Assembly: GCF_000317045.1 (NCBI RefSeq)
Contig: NC_019703.1
Location: forward strand, 980,501 to 1,044,500
Length of the DNA: 64,000 nt
Origin: Geitlerinema sp. PCC 7407
Lineage (GTDB): Bacteria > Cyanobacteriota > Cyanobacteriia > PCC-7407
Direction: 5' to 3'
In this document: positions 7,389-15,616 of the stretch, in pieces
Layout of the letters: each line of letters begins with the position of its first letter
How positions within the stretch are numbered: the first letter of the stretch is position 1
Made by a program: the position numbers and the translations under genes
Notes under the pieces: generated by a model
Told to the model about the DNA's origin: nothing
Database searches by the model: none
Seen by the model: the letters and a program-made list of their open reading frames with translations, nothing else

Positions 7389-9593
7389 ATGATCAAGGAA
7401 TGTGCTCCTGCTGCCCAACTGGCCGCAAAACTTCCCTTTCCGCTCAAGCGTCTTGCTGACCTGGCCTACAACTACTGGTGGAGCTGGACCGGCGATCGCA
7501 TCTCGATTTTTCGCAATATTGATCCCACTCAGTGGCAGGCCTGCGGCCATAACCCCGTTGCCCTGCTGACGGGGGCCTGCCCCGTGCGCCTGTCGGAGCT
7601 AGCCACCGATGCCGTCTACCTGCGGCGCGTCCAGCGCCTCGTAGACCAGTTCGACCAGTACATGGCCGAGGGCGAAACCTGGTCGAGCCGCGTGGTGCCC
7701 CACATTTCGGCCCAGCATCCCGTCGCTTACTTCTGCGCCGAATTTGGCATTCACGAGTCCCTGCCCATCTACTCCGGTGGCTTGGGCATTTTGGCCGGTG
7801 ACCACCTCAAGTCGGCGTCGGACCTCGGCATTCCCCTGGTGGGCGTTGGCTTACTCTACCGCCAGGGCTACTTCCGCCAGCGCCTCAACCGCCAAGGCTG
7901 GCAAGAAGACTACTACGTTAACAGCCAGTTCGAAAACATGCCCCTGGAGCTGATCCGAAATGGGGCAGGAGAGCCGGTCCTCGTCGAGCTCGAAATCCGC
8001 AATCGCCGCGTGAAAGTCCAGGTCTGGCTGGCGCGAATCGGCCGCGTCAGCCTGTACCTCCTCGATACCGATCGCGAGGACAACGATCAGGTGGATCGAT
8101 GGCTGACGGGCCACCTCTACGGCGGCAACTCCGAGACCCGCATCGCCCAAGAGGTGCTGCTGGGAATTGGTGGGGTCCGGGCCCTAGAAGCCGTGGGAAT
8201 TACTCCCTCGATCTGCCACCTCAACGAAGGCCACGCCGCCTTTGCCACCCTGGAGATGACCCGCCTCGAAATCCAGAAAAGCGGTCAGTCCTTCTACGAC
8301 GCCGAAAAGCTGGTGCGCGATCGCTCGGTTTTCACCACCCACACCCCCGTCCCCGCGGGTCACGACGCTTTCACCCCGGACCTGATGGACTCCTACTTTG
8401 CCCACTACTGGCCCGAGCTCAAGCTCTCGCGGGAGCAGTTCCTGGCTCTGGGGGCGCGCCGCCTGGGAGATCCCTGGGAAACCTTCAGCATGACGGTGCT
8501 GGCGCTGCGCATGTGCCGGACGGCCAACGGCGTGAGCGCCCTCCACGGCGAGGTCTCCCGCAAGATGTGGGCGACCCTCTATCCCGGCCCGGTGGACAAG
8601 GTGCCCATTGGCCACATCACCAATGGCGTCCATGCACGGACCTGGACAGCGCCCCTGATGTCCGATCTGTACGCCCAATACCTGGGCGAGGACTGGTCCA
8701 ACCGCATTGCGGACCCGGCGGTGTGGTCCAAGGTGGACGCGATTCCCGATGAGGAGCTGTGGTGGCGTCACCAAGCGCTCAAGGAGCGCCTGATCGCCCA
8801 TGTGCGCGATCGCATGAAAGTCGCCCGCCGGTCTCGCGGCGAATCCCAAGAGAGCATCGACGCCGTCGATCACCTCCTCAACCCCAACTGCTTGACCATT
8901 GGCTTTGCACGCCGCTTTAGCCAGTACAAGCGGGGCAACCTCCTGCTGCGGGATGCCCAGCGCGCCCTGAAGATTTTTGGCAACCCCGATCGCCCCGTGC
9001 AGATTATCTTCTCCGGGAAGGCGCACCCCGCCGACGAAGAAGGCAAGCGCATCATCCAAAAGCTGATGGAGTGGTGCCACGACCCGGCCATTCGCGATCG
9101 CGTGGCCTTCATCGAAGACTACGACATCTTCACCGGCCAAAAACTGGTCCAAGGCGTCGATGTCTGGCTCAACAACCCCCGCCGTCCCCTCGAAGCGTCC
9201 GGCACCAGCGGCCAAAAGGTTTGCTTCAACGGCGGCATCAACTGCAGCGTCCTCGACGGCTGGTGGTGTGAAGGCTACCAGGCTGGACCCGACGGCAAAG
9301 GCCTCAACGGCTGGGCGATCGGCGAAGATGCCCACACCAGCGACCAAGAGCTGCAAGATCGCATTGATTCAGAGTCCCTCTACCACTTGCTGGAAGAAGA
9401 GATCGCCCCGACCTACTACGACTGCGACGCCAATGGCCTGCCACGCCGCTGGATCCAGTTTATGAAGGCGTCGATCCGCACCAACTCGCCTCTGTTCAAC
9501 ACCGATCGCATGGTGGCAGACTACGTCGCGAAGGTCTACGCCCCAGGCACGCCGGTCGAGACTGCCCAGATTCGAGCCAGCACCCTCGCCTAG
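7389..9593 (+). CDS. Alpha-glucan (glycogen) phosphorylase family protein
   Basis: Phosphorolytic alpha-1,4-glucan-degrading enzyme of family GT35, releasing glucose-1-phosphate from glycogen or maltodextrin. The N-terminus (LPFPLKRLADLAYNYWWSW) marks the shorter TIGR02094-type branch rather than the classic 840-residue GlgP. Further landmarks are AYFCAEFGIHESLPIYSGGL, LAGDHLKSASDLGIPLVGVG, HLNEGHAAF, ITNGVHARTW, FARRFSQYKR, and the cofactor-end motif SGQKVCFNGGINCSVLDGWW. Its 734 residues are normal for this branch. ATG at 7389 has no obvious Shine-Dalgarno. A strong terminator follows directly. Confidence 0.93.
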   Translation: MIKECAPAAQLAAKLPFPLKRLADLAYNYWWSWTGDRISIFRNIDPTQWQACGHNPVALLTGACPVRLSELATDAVYLRRVQRLVDQFDQYMAEGETWSSRVVPHISAQHPVAYFCAEFGIHESLPIYSGGLGILAGDHLKSASDLGIPLVGVGLLYRQGYFRQRLNRQGWQEDYYVNSQFENMPLELIRNGAGEPVLVELEIRNRRVKVQVWLARIGRVSLYLLDTDREDNDQVDRWLTGHLYGGNSETRIAQEVLLGIGGVRALEAVGITPSICHLNEGHAAFATLEMTRLEIQKSGQSFYDAEKLVRDRSVFTTHTPVPAGHDAFTPDLMDSYFAHYWPELKLSREQFLALGARRLGDPWETFSMTVLALRMCRTANGVSALHGEVSRKMWATLYPGPVDKVPIGHITNGVHARTWTAPLMSDLYAQYLGEDWSNRIADPAVWSKVDAIPDEELWWRHQALKERLIAHVRDRMKVARRSRGESQESIDAVDHLLNPNCLTIGFARRFSQYKRGNLLLRDAQRALKIFGNPDRPVQIIFSGKAHPADEEGKRIIQKLMEWCHDPAIRDRVAFIEDYDIFTGQKLVQGVDVWLNNPRRPLEASGTSGQKVCFNGGINCSVLDGWWCEGYQAGPDGKGLNGWAIGEDAHTSDQELQDRIDSESLYHLLEEEIAPTYYDCDANGLPRRWIQFMKASIRTNSPLFNTDRMVADYVAKVYAPGTPVETAQIRASTLA

Positions 9594-9632
9594 GGCGTTT
9601 GCTAACTTAGGCGCTAATTAATCTCGAACCGA

Positions 9633-9664
9633 AAAAGCCCGCCGATCTTGATCGGCGGGCTTTT
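9633..9664. terminator. Bidirectional intrinsic terminator
   Basis: AAAAGCCCGCCGAT and ATCGGCGGGCTTTT form a perfect 14-bp stem around a CTTG loop. With A runs on one side and T runs on the other it can end both the phosphorylase transcript (+) and the convergent pilT transcript (-). Confidence 0.95.
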
Positions 9665-9701
9665 GGGGTAAAGGGGGCAGTTGTCTACGCAGCCGACAGC
9701 C

Positions 9702-10931
9702 CTAGGACGGCCGAAACTCCTGGCTGGCGCCCAAGAACTCTCGGTTGGAGGTACGCGAGGGGTCGACGCCCAGGTTGCGCACCCGGCGGCGCAGGTCGCC
9801 CGCGTCGGGAGAGGCCTTCACGGCGTCCTCGGGGCTGATCTTGCCCAGCAGCACCAAGTCGCAGAGGGCCTGGTTCATCACCTGCATGCCTTCGTCGAGG
9901 TTGGTCTCCATCAGGTTGAAGGCTTCGCTCTCCTCGCCCTTGAGCAGGTAGTCCTGCATGGCGGGGGTGTTGATCAAAATCTCGTGGGCTGCGGTCCGGT
10001 GGCCGTCTGTGGTGGGCAGCAGCTGCTGAGAAATAATCGAGATCAGCGAGTCGGTGATCTGGATGCGCATCGACTGCTGCTCTTCGGGGTTGTAGATGTT
10101 GAGCAGACGGTTGAGGGTGCTGATGGCGCTGCGGGTGTGCAGGGTGCCTAGGACGAGGTGGCCGGTCTGGGCGGCTTTGAGGGCGGTGTCGACCGTGACG
10201 CGATCGCGCATTTCCCCGATCAAAATCACGTCGGGGTCTTCCCGCAGCACGGCCCGCAATGCGCTCTGAAATTCAAAGGTGTGCAGCCCAACTTCCCGCT
10301 GGCTGATCAGACACTTTTTGGACGCGTGGACGTATTCAATCGGGTCCTCAATCGTGACGATGTGCTTTTGGACCATCTCGTTGAGGTGGTTGATCATGGC
10401 GGCCAGGGTGGTCGACTTACCCGAACCCGTAGGCCCCGTGACCAAGATCAACCCTTGGGGCTGGCTGACGATGTGCTTGAGGACTTCTGGCAACCCTAGC
10501 TCGTCGATGCTGGGGATGTTGAGCGAAATCAGTCGCAGCACGATCGCGCCGCCCATCAAGGAATCAAAGCAGTTGACCCGACAGCGGATAAATCCAGGAT
10601 AGAAAATCGCGGTGTCGAGCTCTTTTTCTTCTTTGAAGCGCTGAATTTGCTCCGGGGTGAGCATTTCGGTGAGGTACTGCTCGAAGACCTCGGCGGTCAC
10701 TCGACCCACGCTGGGGGCAGCCATCATTTCCCCACGAATGCGGTAGCGCGGCACTTCACCCACCCGGATATGAATGTCGGAAGCTTGGTGGGCATGGGCG
10801 TCTCGCACCATGCGCTCAATCAAGCCTCGCTGGGGAGACTGGCGCGGCTGGCCAATGGGGGGTGGAGGCGGGGTTGTGCTTTCCACAGGGGGACGAGGTA
10901 CGTCAGATCGTCTAGTAGTTGGGCCGGTCAT
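9702..10931 (-). CDS. pilT: Type IV pilus retraction ATPase PilT family
   Basis: Hexameric secretion-superfamily ATPase that powers type IV pilus retraction in twitching motility and phototaxis. After a Pro-rich, probably disordered N-terminus (residues 1-35) come the PilT N-domain (HQASDIHIRVGE), Walker A GPTGSGKST (residues 166-174), the Asp box TIEDPIEYVH, Walker B LREDPDVILIGEMRD and the His box TGHLVLGTLHT. The gene is not beside pilB or pilC, which suggests the second cyanobacterial paralogue (PilT2-like) rather than the one in the pilB-pilT-pilC cluster. That assignment is inference. The C-terminal tail is polar. Confidence 0.92.
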   Translation of the reverse strand: MTGPTTRRSDVPRPPVESTTPPPPPIGQPRQSPQRGLIERMVRDAHAHQASDIHIRVGEVPRYRIRGEMMAAPSVGRVTAEVFEQYLTEMLTPEQIQRFKEEKELDTAIFYPGFIRCRVNCFDSLMGGAIVLRLISLNIPSIDELGLPEVLKHIVSQPQGLILVTGPTGSGKSTTLAAMINHLNEMVQKHIVTIEDPIEYVHASKKCLISQREVGLHTFEFQSALRAVLREDPDVILIGEMRDRVTVDTALKAAQTGHLVLGTLHTRSAISTLNRLLNIYNPEEQQSMRIQITDSLISIISQQLLPTTDGHRTAAHEILINTPAMQDYLLKGEESEAFNLMETNLDEGMQVMNQALCDLVLLGKISPEDAVKASPDAGDLRRRVRNLGVDPSRTSNREFLGASQEFRPS

Positions 10932-11244
10932 AGACTCTCCTTTGGTAGGGCAGGGCAGGTGGTCGATCTGAATGACCTCTTTCCCTGAAGATGGCTGATA
11001 AAGAGGATAAATTGATTTGGTTTAACCGTAAGTGTACTGAAATATTTCCCTCAACATCTGCGGTTGTGAAGTAAAGATACGGAAGCTTTCGCGAAGATTA
11101 CGGACGGAAAAAGTGGCGCGGCTTCTGGCAGAGCGGGGTCTGGACACGGGAGAATGGAAGGCACCATTGGAGCGGGCAAAGCTGGGTCAAGTTGGGATCC
11201 GCTGGGGGCTTTGAGGTCACTGTCTGTCAACTGCGGGAGGCTGG
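10932..11244. other. Divergent intergenic region, pilT / DUF58 gene
   Basis: About 310 bases serving as the leaders of both divergent genes. No ORF, repeat or clear operator was recognised. Confidence 0.4.
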
Positions 11245-12402
11245 ATGTCTGTACAACGGCGCATCACGAACTGGCTCGAAACCCACTGGGTGAATCCGGC
11301 CTATGCGGGCTGGGTGTTGCTGGGGTTGACGCTCTTTTTCTTTGTGGCGGCGACTAATACTTTGTCGGGGTGGCTGTATGTGATCAGCGGCATTAGCGCG
11401 GCGCTAATCGCGATCGCCGTTTGGCTGCCCCTGCGATCGCTGCGGGGCCTGAAGGTGAGTCGGCGCACCCTCGAGCCCGTGAGCGCAGGGGATCTGCTGA
11501 GTGTGGAGGTGCTGCTGGAAAACACGACCTCCCAGGCCAAAACGCTGCTGGTGGTCCAAGACGAGGTGCCTGAGGTGCTGGGATCGCCAGCCCGGGCCTC
11601 CCTGGAGCTGATCGCGCCGCACCAGACCCATGCCTGGACCTACACCTATCCCACGGAGCGGCGGGGGGTGTATCGCTGGCAGACGCTGCAACTGCGCACG
11701 GCGGCTCCCCTGGGGCTGTTTTGGTGCCGGCGATCGCGCGAAGTGAAAGCCACGGCCATTGTCTATCCGCGAGTGCTGCCTCTCAATCGCTGTCCGCTGG
11801 TGGACGATCTGGGGCGCGATCGCAGCTTGCAGCTCCACAGCGATCAGCGCGCCCAGACGGCAACGGAGGGCCTGACGCGATCGCTGCGGCCCTACCGCTG
11901 GGGGGACCCGATTCGGCTGGTCCACTGGCGGACCAGCGCCCGCTACGGCGAGCTGCGGGTGCGGGAGCTGGAGGTGTTTACCGGCGGCCAAGATATCGTT
12001 TTGTGCCTAGATAGTAGCGGCACCTGGGATCCAGACACCTTCGAAGAGGCAGTAACGGCTGCGGCGTCGCTGTATTTCTATGCCAAGCGGTGTGCCCTCA
12101 GCCCGAAGCTGTGGACCGCAGGCAGTGGACTGGTGTGGGGCGATCGCACCGTGCTCTCCACCTTGGCTGCCGTCACCCTGGGCGAGCCCATGACTAGCGA
12201 TCGCCCCCCTGACTCGCCGGTGATTTGGCTGAGCCAGGATCCGCGCACCCTCTCTGCCCTGCCCCCCGGCAGTCGCTGGGTGCTGTGGCCCCCCACTGAT
12301 GATCTGCGCCGCTATCCCCTCGACCCCCACCATCCGGGCCTAGTCCTCAGCGCCGACCAGCCCCTCCAAAGCCAGCTCCAAACCCAGCTCAACCGCTACT
12401 GA
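11245..12402 (+). CDS. DUF58 domain membrane protein
   Basis: Two closely spaced hydrophobic segments (about residues 18-62: AGWVLLGLTLFFFVAAT and LYVISGISAALIAIAVWL) anchor a beta-rich region. The DUF58 signature follows, RPYRWGDPIRLVHWRTSARY with the diagnostic HW-T-ARYG-L, and then a VWA-like fold (DIVLCLDSSGTWD). DUF58 proteins commonly accompany MoxR AAA ATPases in envelope or complex-assembly modules, but no moxR is adjacent here. ATG at 11245 has a GGGAGG ribosome-binding site at 5 nt. The biochemical role is unknown. Confidence 0.88.
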   Translation: MSVQRRITNWLETHWVNPAYAGWVLLGLTLFFFVAATNTLSGWLYVISGISAALIAIAVWLPLRSLRGLKVSRRTLEPVSAGDLLSVEVLLENTTSQAKTLLVVQDEVPEVLGSPARASLELIAPHQTHAWTYTYPTERRGVYRWQTLQLRTAAPLGLFWCRRSREVKATAIVYPRVLPLNRCPLVDDLGRDRSLQLHSDQRAQTATEGLTRSLRPYRWGDPIRLVHWRTSARYGELRVRELEVFTGGQDIVLCLDSSGTWDPDTFEEAVTAAASLYFYAKRCALSPKLWTAGSGLVWGDRTVLSTLAAVTLGEPMTSDRPPDSPVIWLSQDPRTLSALPPGSRWVLWPPTDDLRRYPLDPHHPGLVLSADQPLQSQLQTQLNRY

Positions 12403-12472
12403 TCGACTCCTTGAGCACCCACCTCCCTCGCCAGGTAAAATCGTACAATCGTGTCCGTCATCACCATCTCCT

Positions 12473-12838
12473 ATGAACGTGAGTAATCCCCAGCCGCCTG
12501 CCGACGACAAAGCTCTTGAGGCTATGCGGAATTTTGCCGAAACCTACGCCAAGCGCACAGGCACCTACTTTTGTGCAGAGCCCTCGGTGACGGCGGTGGT
12601 GATCGAAGGACTCGCTCGCCACAAAGAAGAACTGGGTTCGCCCCTGTGCCCCTGCCGCCACTACGAGGACAAAGCAGCGGAAGCCAGCGCCACCTTCTGG
12701 AACTGCCCCTGTGTGCCCATGCGAGAGCGCCACGAGTGCCACTGCATGCTGTTTTTGACGCCGGACAACGAGTTTGCCAGCGATCGCCAGGAGATCAGCA
12801 TTGAGGCAATCCAGGCCGTTCGCCAGTCCATGGTGTAG
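12473..12838 (+). CDS. ftrC: Ferredoxin-thioredoxin reductase catalytic subunit
   Basis: Catalytic beta chain of ferredoxin-thioredoxin reductase. It passes photosynthetic electrons from ferredoxin through a [4Fe-4S] cluster to the disulfide of thioredoxin, tying Calvin-cycle enzymes to light. All diagnostic cysteines are present: C59-P-C61, C78-P-C80 and C89-H-C91. By family precedent C59, C78, C80 and C89 bind the cluster and C61/C91 form the redox-active disulfide. The length of 121 residues is typical. The following DUF309 gene starts 4 bases after the stop, suggesting co-transcription. The variable subunit is not in this window. Confidence 0.96.
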   Translation: MNVSNPQPPADDKALEAMRNFAETYAKRTGTYFCAEPSVTAVVIEGLARHKEELGSPLCPCRHYEDKAAEASATFWNCPCVPMRERHECHCMLFLTPDNEFASDRQEISIEAIQAVRQSMV

Positions 12839-12842
12839 ACCC

Positions 12843-13247
12843 ATGTCCGAAGTTCCGGCGGCTTTTTGGCAAGGCGTAGAGCAGTTTAACCAGGGCGAAT
12901 TTTACGCCTGTCACGACACCCTCGAAACGATTTGGCTCGAAGCGGTGGGGCCGCAGCGGAATTTCTATCAAGGAATTTTGCAGATTGCGGTGGGCATTTA
13001 TCACCTCAGCAATGCCAACGCGCGGGGCGCCATGGTCCTTTTGGGAGAAGGGGTCGGGCGCCTGCGATCCTATGAGCCAGACTACGCTGGCGTGGCGGTG
13101 TCGCCCCTGATCGAGCAGAGTCTGGACTTGCTCGAGACGGTGCAGCAGGCCGATTCGGAGGCGATCGCCCGCCTAGCCGATCGCCTGCGCCCCGACGCGC
13201 CCGATCCGCTGCCGGTGCCCAAGGTTCTCTGTCAACCTGACCGCTGA
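12843..13247 (+). CDS. DUF309 domain protein
   Basis: Helical 134-residue protein of the DUF309 family, recognised by FYACHDTLETIWLEA and NFYQGILQIAVGIYHLSNAN. Function is unknown; conserved His/Glu residues in the helix-rich core hint at a metal or small-ligand site. I chose the ATG at 12843, four bases after the ftrC stop. An upstream alternative start would overlap ftrC by about 65 bases without reason. It is probably translated from the ftrC message. Confidence 0.88.
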   Translation: MSEVPAAFWQGVEQFNQGEFYACHDTLETIWLEAVGPQRNFYQGILQIAVGIYHLSNANARGAMVLLGEGVGRLRSYEPDYAGVAVSPLIEQSLDLLETVQQADSEAIARLADRLRPDAPDPLPVPKVLCQPDR

Positions 13248-13366
13248 GCGGGCCCAGTTTTCCGGGGCGACCCAAGTTGCCGAAACCGTAACCGCGTCCC
13301 TCTAGAGGGGCTCCCGTGCCAGATTAGAGACAACTGATTCTCTACCCTCTGTGAGGAGCTATGACT

Positions 13367-14089
13367 ATGCGTCCGTCTTCCCCTTGGTGGGCCTCATCGG
13401 TCAAACTTTTGCCCCTGACCCTGGGCATCTTGACCCTGGTCTGCATGAGTCCTGCGATTGCCCAAGAAAAACTCCTGCGCACCCTGACCGTTACCGGTCG
13501 CGGCAGCGAAATGGTCCAAACGAGCATTGCCCAAGTCCGCCTCGGCGTCGAGGTACAGGGCAAGTCTGCCCAAGAAGTCCAGGCTGAGGTGGCCCGCCGC
13601 TCATCGGCGGTGGTGGACCTGCTCAAGTCCCGCCGCGTGGACAAGCTGGAAACAACGGGCATCAGCCTGACGCCGGTCTACAACTACAGCAACGACACCC
13701 GCACCCTCGAAGGCTATGCGGGCACCAACATTGTCAGCTTCAAGGTGCCCACCGAGCAGGCAGGCGCCCTGATGGATGACGCAGTGAAGGCCGGGGCCAC
13801 GCGCATTGACGGGGTGAGCTTCGAGGCGGCGGAGCCCGCAATGGATAACGCTCGCAAGACGGCGCTCCAAGAGGCCACTCAGGATGCGCGGGAGCAGGCC
13901 GACACGGTGCTGGCTGCCCTAGGCCTGCGATCGCAGGAAATCGTGAACATCCAGGTGGATCAGGCGGTGCCGCCGCCTCCCATGCCCTTGGCCTACGCGC
14001 GGGACGCCAAACTGGCGAATGAAAGCATGCCGGTGATGGGCGGTGAACAGGAAGTTCAGGCCTCGGTGACCCTGCAAATCAGCTACTAG
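13367..14089 (+). CDS. Secreted SIMPL (DUF541) domain protein
   Basis: Exported 240-residue protein. The N-terminal hydrophobic segment (LPLTLGILTLVCMSPAIA) ends in a likely signal-peptidase site before QEK. The SIMPL fold follows: LRTLTVTGRGSEMVQTSIAQ, VRLGVEVQGKSAQEVQ, GISLTPVYNY, YAGTNIVSF. Such proteins are periplasmic or outer-membrane associated and of uncertain function. ATG at 13361 is also in frame, but the GAGGAG site (13353-13358) sits 8 nt from the ATG at 13367 and only 2 nt from the first, so I prefer 13367. Its stop overlaps the convergent WD40 gene by the shared CTAG palindrome. Confidence 0.9.
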   Translation: MRPSSPWWASSVKLLPLTLGILTLVCMSPAIAQEKLLRTLTVTGRGSEMVQTSIAQVRLGVEVQGKSAQEVQAEVARRSSAVVDLLKSRRVDKLETTGISLTPVYNYSNDTRTLEGYAGTNIVSFKVPTEQAGALMDDAVKAGATRIDGVSFEAAEPAMDNARKTALQEATQDAREQADTVLAALGLRSQEIVNIQVDQAVPPPPMPLAYARDAKLANESMPVMGGEQEVQASVTLQISY

Positions 14090-15558
14090 ACGGCAGGCAC
14101 CTGAGCGGCTCGCCAGAGGTGAATCACGCCGTTGACGGTGCCGCTAATCAGATAGCGCTGGTCTGGGGCGATCGCCACCGATAGGATCGGGCTGCCGTCC
14201 TGGACGAGAACGCCGCAGCACTCCTGGGAGTCTAGGTGCCACAGCCGCAGCGTGCCGTCGGTGCTGGCGCTGACGAGAAACTCGCCGTCGCTGCTAAAGG
14301 CGATCGCCGTTACCGGGGCGGTGTGGCCTTCGAGGGGTGCCAGGTTGGGCTGGTCATCGAGGGACCACAGCTTAACGGTGTGATCGCTGCTGCCGCTGGC
14401 CAAAATGGGCCGGTTGGGGTGCAGGGCGATCGCCGGGGCGGCCCCCACATCTTCGCCGACGGTGCTGATGCACTCTCCCGTTTCGACGTCCCACTGCTGG
14501 ATTAGGCCGTCTTCGCCGCTGCTAAACAGGGTCTGGCCGTCCCGGCTAAACACCAGCGATCGCACCGACCCGGTGTGGCCCAGGTGGCTATGGAGCTGAG
14601 CGCCGGTCTGCCACTCCCAAAAGCTAACGGTGCCGTCGAACCCGCCACTCACCAGCACCTGGCCGTCGGGACTGAAGGCGATCGCCCGCACGGAGCCCAT
14701 GTGAGCTTCCCAGCTTCCCAGTCCGGCCCCGCTGGCCGCGTCCCACAGCCCAATGTTGCGATCGAAGCTGGCGCTGGCGAGCACGCCGCCGTCAGGACTA
14801 AAGGCGATCGCGCTCACGGCGCCCCGATGGCCGGTCAGGATCTGGCGCAGCTCCCCCGTTTCCAGATGCCAGACCTTGAGAGTCTGGTCATAGCTCGCGC
14901 TCACCAGCAGCTGGCCATCTGGGCTCACCGTTACCGTGCTGACCCAGCCCCCATGTCCCGGCAGCGACAGCCAGGCGCTCCAGGGCGCAGCCGGGCACAG
15001 TGGCGCTTCCTCTTCTGCTATCTCTGCTCCGGCAGCGCCGACCTGGGGAAACTGGAGGGCCGGTGAGTCAGCGTCGAGGGTCTCCCCTTTGAAAGCCGCG
15101 AAGGCCTGGTCCCAGCGCTCGATTTTGCCGGGAGGCAGCATGCGGTTGAGGTAGTCCACCACTTGGGTCAGGGAGTCCTCCAGGGCGATCGCCCGCTCCT
15201 GCAAATCCTGATAGCGCTGATGGAGCGATCGCAGCTCGATTTCGGCGATTTTGGGCGACACTTCAGCGCGATCGCCTTTCTCTGAGGCGGGCGGCAGCGC
15301 CTTCGGCTCGCTTCCCGGGCCCTGGGATCGCAGCTGGCCCATGATCTGCCGCCGCATCTGGCTCATGATCACCGTGGTGTCCCGGCGGGTGAGCTGCTCC
15401 TGGGAGCGCCGGTTGAACCAGTTGAGCACCAGAGCCACCGTCAGCGGCACCAGCGCATAGAGCACGGAGCGAGACGCCAGCACCAGCCCCAGGCCCCCCA
15501 CCGCCGCCGCCAGGGCCACCAATTCTGCGATCGCCATCCACAGACGAGATTGAGGCAT
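14086..15558 (-). CDS. Membrane-anchored WD40 repeat protein
   Basis: 490 residues in three parts. An N-terminal hydrophobic hairpin (about 8-45: AELVALAAAVGGLGLVLASR then YALVPLTVALVLNWF) is followed by a polar/coiled-coil stretch (about 95-145) and seven WD40 repeats from about residue 200 (SPDGQLLVSASYDQTLKVW is the first), enough for one beta-propeller. The propeller presumably scaffolds partners at the cytoplasmic face of a membrane; partners are not indicated. The terminal TAG overlaps the stop of the convergent SIMPL gene within CTAG at 14086-14089. HIP1 octamers recur between blades. Confidence 0.9.
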   Translation of the reverse strand: MPQSRLWMAIAELVALAAAVGGLGLVLASRSVLYALVPLTVALVLNWFNRRSQEQLTRRDTTVIMSQMRRQIMGQLRSQGPGSEPKALPPASEKGDRAEVSPKIAEIELRSLHQRYQDLQERAIALEDSLTQVVDYLNRMLPPGKIERWDQAFAAFKGETLDADSPALQFPQVGAAGAEIAEEEAPLCPAAPWSAWLSLPGHGGWVSTVTVSPDGQLLVSASYDQTLKVWHLETGELRQILTGHRGAVSAIAFSPDGGVLASASFDRNIGLWDAASGAGLGSWEAHMGSVRAIAFSPDGQVLVSGGFDGTVSFWEWQTGAQLHSHLGHTGSVRSLVFSRDGQTLFSSGEDGLIQQWDVETGECISTVGEDVGAAPAIALHPNRPILASGSSDHTVKLWSLDDQPNLAPLEGHTAPVTAIAFSSDGEFLVSASTDGTLRLWHLDSQECCGVLVQDGSPILSVAIAPDQRYLISGTVNGVIHLWRAAQVPAV

Positions 15559-15616
15559 AAAACCGTCCGCCAGACCGATTAGAAACGACGAAACCCGCGT
15601 GCAGAATGCGCCGACA

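Noticed and set aside
7068-7550. 160-codon minus-strand frame upstream of and overlapping the phosphorylase start
   Set aside because: Overlaps the conserved phosphorylase N-terminus and has no coding features.
8184-9356. 390-codon open frame opposite the alpha-glucan phosphorylase
   Set aside because: Codon-mirror frame of a conserved gene; composition (Val/Ala/Gly/Asp) matches the reverse complement of GC-rich coding sequence.
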